A stretch of 64,000 bases of DNA from Candidatus Hecatella orcuttiae. GTDB taxonomy: Archaea > Thermoproteota > Bathyarchaeia > Hecatellales > Hecatellaceae. Position numbers and translations under genes: made by a program. The notes beneath the pieces are model-generated. The model saw only the letters and a list, made by a program, of their open reading frames with translations, was not told the DNA's origin and ran no database searches. The stretch is taken from the NCBI GenBank assembly GCA_002011035.2, contig MTLY02000003.1, positions 489,194 through 553,193 on the forward strand, in the 5' to 3' direction. Below, one piece after another: positions 33,020 through 41,691 of the stretch; position 1 is the stretch's first letter; each line of letters begins with the position of its first letter.

Positions 33020-33619
33020 CTACCCCGGCGGAGTGTTATAGGCGGTGAGAAACCTTAAGCGGCTCATGTTTTCCCGCAGTTGTCTCTCGCAAACTGGGCA
33101 GAAGATAGGTTTCTTTCTGTCTGTCATTTGGATGCTGTTGGAGAAAAACATCACGCACGTGGGATCGCTACAGTGGGTTAAACCTAAGGTATGCCCCAGC
33201 TCGTGGGTAGCTTCTTTTTTAACCCTAGAAAGGAATAGAGATCCGTCCTCCGCCTTCCCATAAAATTCAGGTCTAAGTCTATGGGTTGAAATGATGGCCA
33301 GCCTGCCCGGGCATTGGGCTTCTCCAAAGATAAAGTTAAGGCCGGGAACGTAGAGGTCGACGGGCACCACGGCCAATATTCGGTGAGCATTCAGATTTTC
33401 TGCCACTTTCCCAACTTGGGCTAGCAGCCGGGAAGAATGGTACTGGCCTCTCGCCCTATTGTAGCTTTTCTCCAAAAGGCTGGGGTCGCCGTGGCTGATT
33501 GAACATCGAGAACCAAAGAAAACTTGACATAGGTGTTCTTCAACCTCCTCTAAAATGCGGGAGATAGTCGCTTCAAAGAGGAGGATGTGAATATGCAGAT
33601 TAACAGCCAAGATGCCCAC
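33020..33619 (-). CDS. amzA: Archaemetzincin (AmzA) metalloprotease
   Basis: The 199-residue protein carries the archaemetzincin signature HELGHTLGLTHCSDPTCVM, which contains the extended zinc motif HExxHxxGxxH. A four-Cys structural zinc site follows (the Cys after the last His, TC, and CPVC near the end). The physiological substrate in archaea is unknown. It is a single-domain cytosolic enzyme without a signal peptide and stands as its own transcription unit, divergent from the decarboxylase-like gene. Confidence 0.93.
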   Translation of the reverse strand: MGILAVNLHIHILLFEATISRILEEVEEHLCQVFFGSRCSISHGDPSLLEKSYNRARGQYHSSRLLAQVGKVAENLNAHRILAVVPVDLYVPGLNFIFGEAQCPGRLAIISTHRLRPEFYGKAEDGSLFLSRVKKEATHELGHTLGLTHCSDPTCVMFFSNSIQMTDRKKPIFCPVCERQLRENMSRLRFLTAYNTPPG

Positions 33620-33744
33620 ACCGACGTAGCTTATAAAGGGTTTAAACTTCTTCCACTGGAAACCTTAAAACCTATTAAAGGCTGAATGTTAGATAAAGTC
33701 TCCGAAAGGAATAGGGCTGGGAGGCCTAACATCGCTTTCGCTGG

Positions 33745-34412
33745 GTGAAGTTCAGCCGCATGTCGACGCTCTGGGTTATCGGCCTTATATTAGCCTTGGT
33801 TATCGCCCTGTTTCTGGTTAATTTTTACAGGGATCCGGAAAGGATGCCTCCTGCGGACGAGGGAGTAATCGTAGCCCCTGCGGACGGGAGGATTGTCTAT
33901 GTGAGAGAGATTGAACGAGGGGAAATTCTGTGGACTCAGAAAGGTGGAAGGAGGATTCCCCTGAAAGAGATATTGTGGGATGAAGACCTTCAGATGTCTT
34001 CAGGATACATTTTAGGCATATACATGTCTCCTTTCAATGTTCATGTAAACAGAGCGCCCATCGCTGGAAGGGTTGTTAAAGTCTCCAAAAGAGAGGGAAA
34101 GCTTCTCCGCATAGGCCGAGAAGAGTTTGAGTTTCGAAATAGGAGAAACATTCTAGTTCTAGAGCATGAAACAGGCTTCAGGGTGGTAGTCGTTCAAATT
34201 GCAGCCTTCATCGTGGGGAGAATAGACTGCTATGTGGGTGAGGGCGAAACCGTTAACCTCGGCCAGAGAATAGGCAAGTTAAATTTGGCTCCCATGTAGA
34301 CCTTGTCGTTCCCCAAGTCTTAAACCTGAAGCTCGCTGTCAAACCAGGGGATAAAGTAAAGGCTGGAGAGGCGATCATTGCGAGGCTCAGTTTAAAGCCG
34401 TCTAAAGGATAA
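33745..34412 (+). pseudogene. asd: Archaetidylserine decarboxylase-like gene with -1 frameshift
   Basis: Phosphatidylserine/archaetidylserine decarboxylase family, which makes ethanolamine-type lipids using a self-cleaved pyruvoyl serine. The first frame (33745-34299, 184 aa) has an N-terminal membrane segment, the hallmark FYRDPER, and MSPFNVHVNRAPIAG, then stops just short of the cleavage site. The -1 frame continues directly as GSHVDLVVPQVLNLKL ... AGEAIIARL to TAA at 34410, including the expected GS(H) pyruvoyl serine. The junction sits on A_AAT_TTG (34281-34287), the X_XXY_YYZ slippery form. It may be a programmed frameshift, a genuine mutation, or one missing A in an A-run. As one polypeptide it would be about 222 aa. 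Confidence 0.8.
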
Positions 34413-35058
34413 AATCTAGGATCCGCTCCAAGTCATCTGAGCGAATTACCACATCCGCTGCTTCTCCCAGCTCTCTGTCTTTGGGGTTAAAAGCTATCTT
34501 CAACCCCGCCCCCTCAAACATGCTTAGGTCATATTTTGTGTCTCCTACCACCACGAATTTTGACAGCGGCATTCCAAGCTCTAAGGCCAGCTCTCTGACT
34601 ATCTTATTTTTTCCGCCCAGCTCAACTCTGTTAAACTGGTTTCCTGTGATGCGGCCCTCGGCGTCTACTTCAAGAGTGTTGGCGTAGATGCGGTCTATCT
34701 TCAGGTCTCTGCCTACTCTGTAGGCCAGGATGTCCAGCCCGTAGGACACGAGGGCCAAGGTTAATCCCGCCTGACGGAGTTGAGTCGTGGTTTTTTTGGC
34801 GTTTTTGGTCAGGGTGTAGGTTTTGAGGGTTTCATCTATCTCCCTGATGTAGGGTAGTTTCCCGTCTTTCTCCCACAGTTTTATCTCCCTCTTTACCAGC
34901 TCTTCGAAACTCAGCCTGCCTTGAGCGTATTCTTCAATAAATTTTTGCGTCTTTTCCCAGTCTACGTGGAAGTGGCGGTGGAGGATCTCCCAGCATTGCT
35001 CCTTTATCAGGGTTCCATCCATATCGAAAACGACGGCCTTGTATGCTTTGAAACTCAT
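34402..35058 (-). CDS. HAD-family phosphatase, SerB-like
   Basis: A 218-residue HAD hydrolase. Motif I is VFDMDGTL (about 10-17), motif II ALVSYG (about 102-107), the Lys of motif III lies in GGKNKIV, and motif IV is VVGDTKYDLSMF. The helical cap inserted after motif I is of the phosphoserine-phosphatase type (C1). Serine biosynthesis is one option. The convergent decarboxylase-like gene (11-nt overlap) also allows a lipid headgroup phosphatase role, though convergent genes share no operon. The start is ATG at 35058. Confidence 0.85.
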   Translation of the reverse strand: MSFKAYKAVVFDMDGTLIKEQCWEILHRHFHVDWEKTQKFIEEYAQGRLSFEELVKREIKLWEKDGKLPYIREIDETLKTYTLTKNAKKTTTQLRQAGLTLALVSYGLDILAYRVGRDLKIDRIYANTLEVDAEGRITGNQFNRVELGGKNKIVRELALELGMPLSKFVVVGDTKYDLSMFEGAGLKIAFNPKDRELGEAADVVIRSDDLERILDFIL

Positions 35059-35184
35059 ATTGAAGATATTTTTACCTTTGAGGAGAAAATAAACTTTATA
35101 TGACTATCGGTTTCGTTTTATTTTTTTTGGTTAAGTCAATATCTTTAAATATTTGTAATATTTAAGAATATTATGTAGTTTAAA

Positions 35185-35209
35185 AATATATAAATAAATT
35201 TAAAGGTGA
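35185..35209 (+). promoter_or_regulatory. TATA-rich promoter and SD before the V4R gene
   Basis: AAATATATAAATAAA at 35185-35199 is a strong TATA candidate. AGGTGA at 35204-35209 resembles an SD but is followed only by non-canonical codons (ATT 35210, ATA 35216) in the V4R frame; the first ATG is 35276. Confidence 0.4.
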
Positions 35210-35275
35210 ATTAAAATATTTTTTAAAACAGGTCATGAAGTCTTTGACACCATATCCGCCCTCGGCAAAGGCTCC

Positions 35276-36643
35276 ATGATCTTCGTCCTCGATGAGGGAC
35301 ACTACGAGTCGCTTTTTTTCCTCACCCACCTTCTCTCCAGGTTCGCGGAGACAAAACCCGTCTATCTCCTCACCCACCAGCCGGTTTTCAGCGATTTTAA
35401 AGCAATCAACATAGGCGGCGTGAAGGCGCTTTCAGAACTCAGCATTCGTATAGCGGAGATAAGAAACGAGGTCGGTGAGGGGGTGATAATTCATCACTAT
35501 CTACCCTACATCCTCATCAACTACGAGGAAACCGTGATTCTAAAGCTCTTGGAGCATCTCGCCTCCCAAGTTCAGGGAAGGCCTCTCCTAGAATTCTTAA
35601 CCCTTCCCAAGGGGACTTTTCCCACCTTCGAAAAGAAGGCGCAGACACTGCTTCATGGCACAATTATCCTGAGCTATGGGCAAGTCGACGGAAGCTATAC
35701 ACATAAATTTTCAATTTTGAAGGCTTGTAAACCTGAGTTCTACGCCAAGGAGTTCCCCTACGTAGTGAGAGGCAACCGTCTGCTCATCAAGTTTGAAGAT
35801 GAATTCACCGACAAGCTCCCCGCATCCTTGGAGGAAAAAACTCGAGCGAAAAGGGTCTATCTGGAAAACAACATCAAAAACCTCAAAATAATCATGCGTA
35901 AAGATGCTATAGAAAAACTGAACCCTGTGGATTATTTTCTCTTAACCCAAACTCACAACATGCGGCTTACTGACGTGAAGCTGCTCTTTTACGACAGGTT
36001 CGACGAAATTCTGGATAAGCTATCCAGATGGGCTGTTCTAGGCGCCGTTGGCTTTGAAAGAGTTGCGGAACATAAAGAAGATGTTGAAACCATAGGCGGC
36101 ATAAAAAAAATCTCTAAACTGGCCTTAAAGCTTCCCTGCTCACTTTCTTCAAGACTGTTAGGCAGGAAGCCGCGTAAAGTTCCTCTTGAAGCTCTTTTGG
36201 GGCTTAGAAAGAGTATCGAAATAGTCCTTAACAACTATTTCCCAAACAGCAGGGAGCCCGCGGAGGTCTTTCAAGCTACTGAGCGGCTGATCCACGAACT
36301 TGCAGCCAGGGTTACCACCATTGAAAGGCTTGAAAAATACGGGGAAACACCTTGGGTTAAACTTGAGTTTAACTACCTACCCAAAGTAACCGCTTTAACT
36401 CTACACATAGGATTCGGGCTTAAAAGCAAAACCATGAAGAAAACTGATTCCAGCTTTGAAGTTATAGTTGGCGACTGCTTCGAATGCGAAGGAGCTGTTG
36501 GCGAAAAACCTTTATGCAACATGATTACCGGGACCCTGATAGGAGCCCTCTGCCAAGTCGCCAAAGAGCCGGTATTCGTTGATGAAATAAAATGCAAGGC
36601 TTTAGGAGACCGGGAATGCGTTTTCTTGGTTAGGAAAGCTTGA
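35276..36643 (+). CDS. V4R-domain protein with KaiC-like N-terminal region
   Basis: A 455-residue protein. The first 230 residues resemble a degenerate RecA/KaiC-like sheet-helix domain (MIFVLDEGHYESLFFLTHLL ...) without a Walker A motif. The last 80 residues form a V4R small-molecule-binding domain with conserved cysteines (GDCFECEGAVGEKPLCNM ... CKALGDRECVFL). V4R domains sense hydrocarbons or metals in regulatory proteins. ATG 35276 is the first canonical start, but the frame is open upstream and HEVFDTISALGKGS looks coding, so the true start may lie near 35216. Neighbours are a class I isoprenoid-like gene, an RHH-like gene and a KaiC-like ATPase. Confidence 0.75.
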   Translation: MIFVLDEGHYESLFFLTHLLSRFAETKPVYLLTHQPVFSDFKAINIGGVKALSELSIRIAEIRNEVGEGVIIHHYLPYILINYEETVILKLLEHLASQVQGRPLLEFLTLPKGTFPTFEKKAQTLLHGTIILSYGQVDGSYTHKFSILKACKPEFYAKEFPYVVRGNRLLIKFEDEFTDKLPASLEEKTRAKRVYLENNIKNLKIIMRKDAIEKLNPVDYFLLTQTHNMRLTDVKLLFYDRFDEILDKLSRWAVLGAVGFERVAEHKEDVETIGGIKKISKLALKLPCSLSSRLLGRKPRKVPLEALLGLRKSIEIVLNNYFPNSREPAEVFQATERLIHELAARVTTIERLEKYGETPWVKLEFNYLPKVTALTLHIGFGLKSKTMKKTDSSFEVIVGDCFECEGAVGEKPLCNMITGTLIGALCQVAKEPVFVDEIKCKALGDRECVFLVRKA

Positions 36644-36659
36644 TTTCCCTAGCCTGAGG

Positions 36660-37898
36660 TTAATTTATCACAAACTTACCATAGGACCAAAGATAATCGG
36701 GGATATCGGAGCGAAAATTCTCAAACTTGTCAAAAGACTGGAAAACTAAGCGTAGGCTTCGTAGATCTTTCTTTTCTTCCACTTGCTTCCTCAGAAGAAA
36801 CATCCTCAGAACTCTCGCACAATAGACGAGAGCTTCCACGTCGATATCTTGATTCAGGTTTTCAGCCTCCCGCATCTGTTCAACAGCACTCAGAAAAACC
36901 AGGTTACCTAAGTGAATGGCGTCGTCCAAAACTCCCCGTTCCTCCAAGGTCTTTATAACTTTGGCTGCTTTTCCCTGAAGCTCGGAGAGGGAAACCTTAC
37001 CCGTTTCCAGCCCAAGCATCATGGCTGAATTGACGATGGAGTCCCTTAAGTCGTCTTTCAGATCGGTTACATCATCCCAGATGATCAACGCCCGGAACAG
37101 TAGGTCTATGCCCCGGTTGATGCACTCCAGAGACTTCAGCGTAGCGCCGTCCAATCCGCCGGTTGATGCCTCATAAAAACATAGGTCCACATCCACCCAA
37201 AGGGTCCCGGAAGCTTTGGCGGTTATCTTCTTTAAATAGTCTTTAAAGTTTAACCCCGAGAGACTGTAGAGGTTGCTCTTCTGGTAGAAAGACCTGATCT
37301 GCGCGTCTATGAACTCTTTAACATCTGCAACAAAAATCTTAAAGGTCTTCAAGTCTTCAAGCGGAGATGGCAGCCTATGATAGGCCCACCTCGTTATGGC
37401 GTAAGCCGAGTTTTCAGCTCGAGCCAGCCAAAGTTTTCTTCCCTCAATGCTCTCTAAGAAGAAGATAGGCCTGGTTAAGGCTTCTTCATATTTCTGCTGA
37501 GATGCTTCAGCTTGTTCAAAATCATGGAACTGATCGTTGATGTTGTCCAACAGTTTTATCCCGGTCATCATGGCTGTTTTCGAAAAAATTGAGGAATCCA
37601 CAACATCGTTCCCTGCGACTCTGTGAAGGATAGGATACGAACTTATAGCCGCCAGAAAACTGGCATAGGCGAGATACTTATCTTTCAGAAGCTTTCTATC
37701 CTTCAAATCGTCGAAACTCAACACTAAAGGGCCGTCTAATTCCGCAGTCAATTTTGCTTCCAGTTCTTTTTTCACTCGACTGATGCTTTTGTAAACCTTA
37801 AAGAAACCGATAGAAGGAAATTTTCGCGCCATGGAGGTGAGAATAATCAAGCCGCCGAGATGGTAGAGAGGATTTAACCCCTCTTTGAAAATTTTCAC
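36660..37898 (-). CDS. Divergent class I isoprenoid-synthase-like protein
   Basis: A 412-residue, nearly all-helical protein. Two acidic clusters fit the class I isoprenoid synthase fold: DNINDQFHDFEQ (about residues 118-129) and WDDVTDLKDDLRDS (about 275-288). These resemble the two Mg-diphosphate-binding Asp motifs of prenyl synthases and terpene cyclases. The overall sequence is otherwise unlike typical GGPP or FPP synthases, so a squalene/phytoene-type or terpene-cyclase-like activity is possible. It may act on the isoprenoid chains of lipids. The gene is flanked by long AT-rich gaps and stands alone on the minus strand. The product cannot be predicted. Confidence 0.65.
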   Translation of the reverse strand: MKIFKEGLNPLYHLGGLIILTSMARKFPSIGFFKVYKSISRVKKELEAKLTAELDGPLVLSFDDLKDRKLLKDKYLAYASFLAAISSYPILHRVAGNDVVDSSIFSKTAMMTGIKLLDNINDQFHDFEQAEASQQKYEEALTRPIFFLESIEGRKLWLARAENSAYAITRWAYHRLPSPLEDLKTFKIFVADVKEFIDAQIRSFYQKSNLYSLSGLNFKDYLKKITAKASGTLWVDVDLCFYEASTGGLDGATLKSLECINRGIDLLFRALIIWDDVTDLKDDLRDSIVNSAMMLGLETGKVSLSELQGKAAKVIKTLEERGVLDDAIHLGNLVFLSAVEQMREAENLNQDIDVEALVYCARVLRMFLLRKQVEEKKDLRSLRLVFQSFDKFENFRSDIPDYLWSYGKFVIN

Positions 37899-38147
37899 TA
37901 ATAAATCACCCCATAGCAGGGGTATTCCAACTTTATTGCTGTAAATAACTTAAATTTGGGTCTTTTATTTAACTTTTGTTATTATTTTTAAATAATAAGC
38001 CGTTTTTAAATTTCTTTATTAAAAAAATATTCAAATATGGCTTTTATTTGAAAATAAATCAAATATAACTTAAATTATATTAAAAATAAAAACAGATGCC
38101 GTTATACAAAAAACAGTCGAATGTAGGAAAAAATCCGCTGCCATTAG
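37899..38147. other. AT-rich intergenic region
   Basis: The 249 nt between the isoprenoid-like gene and the RHH-like gene are very AT-rich with several TATA-like stretches (ATTTAAATAATAAGC, TATATTAAAAAT). No coding frame or stable RNA fold is evident. Confidence 0.4.
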
Positions 38148-38663
38148 TCAGTCTTTCAAAATCCGGAACACTTGCACATCAATTTTCATTTGAATGGGTT
38201 CAAGTTTAACGTTCAAAACACTTTCTACGTAACTTTTCATCAAACTGGAAGGTAGAGCTGGAGAAACAATCTGAATGTAGTCCCTGTCCGTAGCCGAAAA
38301 TTGTCCCCAGCCAAAGTTGGACATAATCTCCAAAGCGGAATCCCAGTCTTTGGTAGTGTCGGTTTGAAACTGAAACAAAGCGAAAGACTTGATGACTTCC
38401 CCCATTTCCCTACCTAGGTCCCTGTGGTCTTCCTGCTCCACCCGCTCTATCAACAGGTCTAGGGCTTTTTTTGGGAGGAAAACAATTCTAACAGGTCCTA
38501 TGTCAAAAAGACCCTTTTGCCATCGGTCTAAAGTGTATTGTCTCCCGAATTTAACGCACATCTCAACGAATTCTTTTAAAGACCGAACTCGCCCCTCTCG
38601 CATCAGTCTTTCGATGTACTCTACGTCTTCCTCTTCTAATTCAACTGATGTGACCCTGCTCAT
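38148..38663 (-). CDS. RHH-like protein of unknown family (third relative)
   Basis: A 171-residue protein. An N-terminal ribbon-helix-helix-like start (VTSVELEEEDVEYIERLMREGRVRSLKEFVEMCVKFG) is followed by a domain with GREMGEVIKSF, WGQFSATD and LMKSYVESVLNV. The layout resembles the two ESCRT-linked proteins at 10.9-12.1 kb. A role in transcription control is possible through the RHH region, but the C-terminal domain is unassigned. It lies between the isoprenoid-like gene and a KaiC-like ATPase. Confidence 0.65.
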   Translation of the reverse strand: MSRVTSVELEEEDVEYIERLMREGRVRSLKEFVEMCVKFGRQYTLDRWQKGLFDIGPVRIVFLPKKALDLLIERVEQEDHRDLGREMGEVIKSFALFQFQTDTTKDWDSALEIMSNFGWGQFSATDRDYIQIVSPALPSSLMKSYVESVLNVKLEPIQMKIDVQVFRILKD

Positions 38664-38855
38664 GAATAAATGCTCCTATTCAAAGTTAATATATAATAAT
38701 ATTTTTATTTAATTAATGTATTGTTGCGCATCTTTTATATAAATTTATAATTAAAAAATTATGTTAAACTTAAGGAGCCTATCTCCCTTTTCCCGGAAAC
38801 ACTCCCTTCCCCCAAAAAATAACGGGACTGCCCGATGCTCGCTGTCTCCTCCACA

Positions 38856-39617
38856 TTAAGGAGTGATAAACAGTTTCTCCTTCGGGAAGACAGTGATCCC
38901 TCGCTGGTCTATTTTATACGGGTGCGGCTGGATGTCGTGGGAAACTCCCCGCATTTTTTCCACATGAATGCTTTTAGCCGTCACATCCTCTCTCCGAATG
39001 TTCTGCATGACAATAACTCCGTCGGATAAATATTCCTCAAAGATAAACTCCCGCTCTAGCAAGTTGGCTTTCACCTCAGAAATGATGAGGGCGGTGACGC
39101 CTAATTCCGTGAAAGTTTTAAAAATAAGCATGGTAGCCAGCCGCCTCTTAACCAATTCTGGCTCTTGGAAGGTTAACGCGGAAAGGGAGTCAAGGACTAC
39201 TCTTTTGGCGCCGACGTCTCTGCAACTGTTTCGAATAACCTCCAACAAGCTTGAAATTTTGAAGGCAGGCATGCTCAGAAATTTCACCGCAGCTTCAATT
39301 TCTCTTTGAGGCATGTAATTAATAATAGAGTAATCCACTATCTTCAACATTCCATCCTTCTCATGCTTTTCAAAGTTTAGATCAAGCTTTGAAAGTTCCC
39401 TCTTCAGGGATGAAACATCCTCTTCCAACGTAATGTAAAGGCCTTTCTCGTTGAACATGGATATCCCGTTGCAGAGATACTGAGCGCTGAGAATAGTCTT
39501 CCCAGTTCCAGGGCCGCCGATGACAAGAATGTTCCGGCCCTGAGGGAGACCCCCTCCCAAAATCTCATCTAACCCTTCAATCCCTGTGGGAATAATGTCC
39601 TTCGGATGTGAAGTCAT
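38856..39617 (-). CDS. KaiC-like RecA-superfamily ATPase
   Basis: A single-domain KaiC/RadA-like protein (253 aa). It opens with IPTGIEGLDEILGGGLPQG, then an intact Walker A GGPGTGKT (about residues 33-40). YITLEED supplies the catalytic glutamate region and VVLDSLSAL the Walker B. Such archaeal proteins act in signalling or assembly and often pair with V4R, kinase or CheY-like proteins; a V4R protein lies 2 kb away. The partner is not determined. Compare the P-loop-less relative at 49426. Confidence 0.88.
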   Translation of the reverse strand: MTSHPKDIIPTGIEGLDEILGGGLPQGRNILVIGGPGTGKTILSAQYLCNGISMFNEKGLYITLEEDVSSLKRELSKLDLNFEKHEKDGMLKIVDYSIINYMPQREIEAAVKFLSMPAFKISSLLEVIRNSCRDVGAKRVVLDSLSALTFQEPELVKRRLATMLIFKTFTELGVTALIISEVKANLLEREFIFEEYLSDGVIVMQNIRREDVTAKSIHVEKMRGVSHDIQPHPYKIDQRGITVFPKEKLFITP

Positions 39618-39719
39618 GAAAACCCCTTCTTCTCCTCCCAGCCTAATTATTCTTCCCCAAACGAGGTTAATATCTCTTTTCGCTCCAAGCTGGAAACCCG
39701 AATAATTAACGCCAAATGT

Positions 39720-40634
39720 TTAAGGCTGGTTTTTCTTCTCGTCTTCCAACATGTCCATCAAGCCTTCCCATAGGCTGTACCTAGCTCGGAACCCTAGATC
39801 CTTCTCCGCTCGCCTGACATCATAGACAAAATTTTGAGCGTCAAAGCTTCTAGGCGGCTTTACAACCGGCTTCAAGTTCGAGTTTAGAGCCTTCAAGCAT
39901 AGGTTGCAAACTTTTCTGATGGAAAGAGCCCTACCTGTGCCTATGTTGTATATTTTATTAAGCTTCTGAGCTTCTAAGGCCAGTATGTTTGCGCGGGCAA
40001 CATCCTTCACGTAGATGAAGTCGCATTTTTGACTGCCTCCATATATTTCTGGGGGCTCCCCCTTTTTGATTCTCTGAAGAAATTTCCCTATGGCACCCCC
40101 CTCTTTATGCCTCCCATATATGTAGCCGTAGCGGAGGATTATGTAGGGAAGCTTTTTGCCGCTATTCCTAACCCACTGCTCAGCTTGAAGCTTAGTCCAT
40201 CCGTAATCACTATCAACGCTCGGCCCCAGTTTTTCTCTTTCGCTGATGGGAACCCGCGCGTTTTGTCTATAAACATTCCCTGTTGAACCATAGACCAAAC
40301 GCTCAGCTTTCTTTGCTATACACGCGTCTACAACATTTATGGTTCCCTCCACATTCATCCTTAGAGCGTATCTTCTGTTTGCGCCAGCTGCATCAAACGT
40401 GGATATGGCAGCCAAGTGAAGTACCTTGTCCCCCGGACGGATAAGCTTAAAAAGCCTTGGGTCTAGTATGTCGAATTTCTTCAAGGTAAAGTTCGGGTGG
40501 GAATCGAATTTTTCAAGTCTGTCGCCAGATAGGTCTATTCCCAAAACCCTATAGCCTTCTGCCAAAAGGGCCTCTACCGTATGGATGCCAACGAAACCGT
40601 TCGCTCCAGTTACAACTATTCTACTTTTTTCCAA
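39720..40634 (-). CDS. NAD-dependent nucleotide-sugar epimerase/dehydratase
   Basis: Short-chain dehydrogenase of the extended type (304 aa). It has NAD motif VTGANGFVGIH (GxxGxxG) near the start and a catalytic Tyr-x-x-x-Lys in YGWTKLQAEQ, together with a Ser/Thr region GSTGNVY. It likely interconverts UDP- or GDP-sugars for glycan synthesis. Its start overlaps the end of the DUF354 gene by 14 nt, so the three minus-strand genes from 42591 to 39720 form an operon. Confidence 0.87.
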   Translation of the reverse strand: MEKSRIVVTGANGFVGIHTVEALLAEGYRVLGIDLSGDRLEKFDSHPNFTLKKFDILDPRLFKLIRPGDKVLHLAAISTFDAAGANRRYALRMNVEGTINVVDACIAKKAERLVYGSTGNVYRQNARVPISEREKLGPSVDSDYGWTKLQAEQWVRNSGKKLPYIILRYGYIYGRHKEGGAIGKFLQRIKKGEPPEIYGGSQKCDFIYVKDVARANILALEAQKLNKIYNIGTGRALSIRKVCNLCLKALNSNLKPVVKPPRSFDAQNFVYDVRRAEKDLGFRARYSLWEGLMDMLEDEKKNQP

Positions 40635-41649
40635 GAGCCGATAACCTGTGCACTTGCTCTATAATATGTGGAACAGGGTCCTCCAAAGCGTTCAGCCGTT
40701 CTCCTACCTCTACCCTTTCACCCATGATCCGGCAGACCAATTTGTACGCTTCTTTAACGTTCGGCAAATAATACAGCGGAAAACCTTTTTTACTCAGATA
40801 TTTACCAATGAGGTCGAAAAAATGGAGGCTGATGGCAGGGGTACCCTGCAAAGCTGCTTCCTTAGCTATCGTTCCTCCGCTGCATATGACTGCCCCAACA
40901 AGGCGGACGAGCAGAGGTACGTTTAAAACATTCTTCGGAACCATGATGTTTCCCGCCCCTTTTAACTCAGCTTTTTTTCCAGTGTAACGTGGAAGGAAAA
41001 TCACCTGATAATCTTCAGCCAACATGCTTAGGAGTTCTTTGATTTTCTCGCGGTAGACTCGAACGTACGACGCATCGCTTTCAATGTCCCTTAAAACCAC
41101 TGAGTAGCGTAGTTCCTTCTCCGACATGTCAATCCCTAAAGGTACATCCTCGGCAATCCGCCTCTTAATGTAGGAGACTTCCTCCGTGCCATTATATTGA
41201 ATTATCTTAGAAGGCGCTATGCCAAATTTTTCCCATAATTTTTTTTCGATGGAATTGGGTGTTACCAAAGAATCGAGAAGCGGAACTGTAAGCCTCAAAA
41301 CCGACAAGTTTATTATAGTATCATTTGCATGCACCATGGGAATTCCGAAACCGAAAGCCACCCGCGTCGCCTCCACGGATCCATGAGCATACAAAACATC
41401 CGGCCTGCCATGGCTTTCAATAAATCCAGCCAACGTTTTTTCCCGCTCTACCCCAAACATGAATTTTTCCCTCACGGAATAACCGTATCTCCCGAACGGA
41501 GTATGCGAGATTTTAAGCATATCTAAAACTTGGCACGTTGCCAAGCCTCTCCGAGATGTCACGTATACTTCTTCAAATTTACAGTCTAACAGCAACGCTT
41601 TTAGCAGCCATGCATCCTTAGGATGAACAACATCCACCCATAATTTCAT
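40621..41649 (-). CDS. DUF354-family protein (glycosyltransferase-like)
   Basis: A 342-residue protein of the DUF354 family, which adopts a GT-B-like fold related to UDP-GlcNAc 2-epimerase/MurG. Seen: KLWVDVVHPKDAWLLKAL at the start, a middle segment with FLPRYTGKK, and ICSGGTIAKEAALQGTPAISL, where relatives bind a nucleotide sugar. The family is common in archaeal surface-glycan clusters. I start at ATG 41649 because relatives begin with this strand; a GTG three codons earlier is possible. It sits inside an operon with two sugar epimerases. Confidence 0.85.
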   Translation of the reverse strand: MKLWVDVVHPKDAWLLKALLLDCKFEEVYVTSRRGLATCQVLDMLKISHTPFGRYGYSVREKFMFGVEREKTLAGFIESHGRPDVLYAHGSVEATRVAFGFGIPMVHANDTIINLSVLRLTVPLLDSLVTPNSIEKKLWEKFGIAPSKIIQYNGTEEVSYIKRRIAEDVPLGIDMSEKELRYSVVLRDIESDASYVRVYREKIKELLSMLAEDYQVIFLPRYTGKKAELKGAGNIMVPKNVLNVPLLVRLVGAVICSGGTIAKEAALQGTPAISLHFFDLIGKYLSKKGFPLYYLPNVKEAYKLVCRIMGERVEVGERLNALEDPVPHIIEQVHRLSALGKK

Positions 41650-41691
41650 GGACGCCACTTCAAATCCGGTTGTGCCTTGATGAAAAGAACG

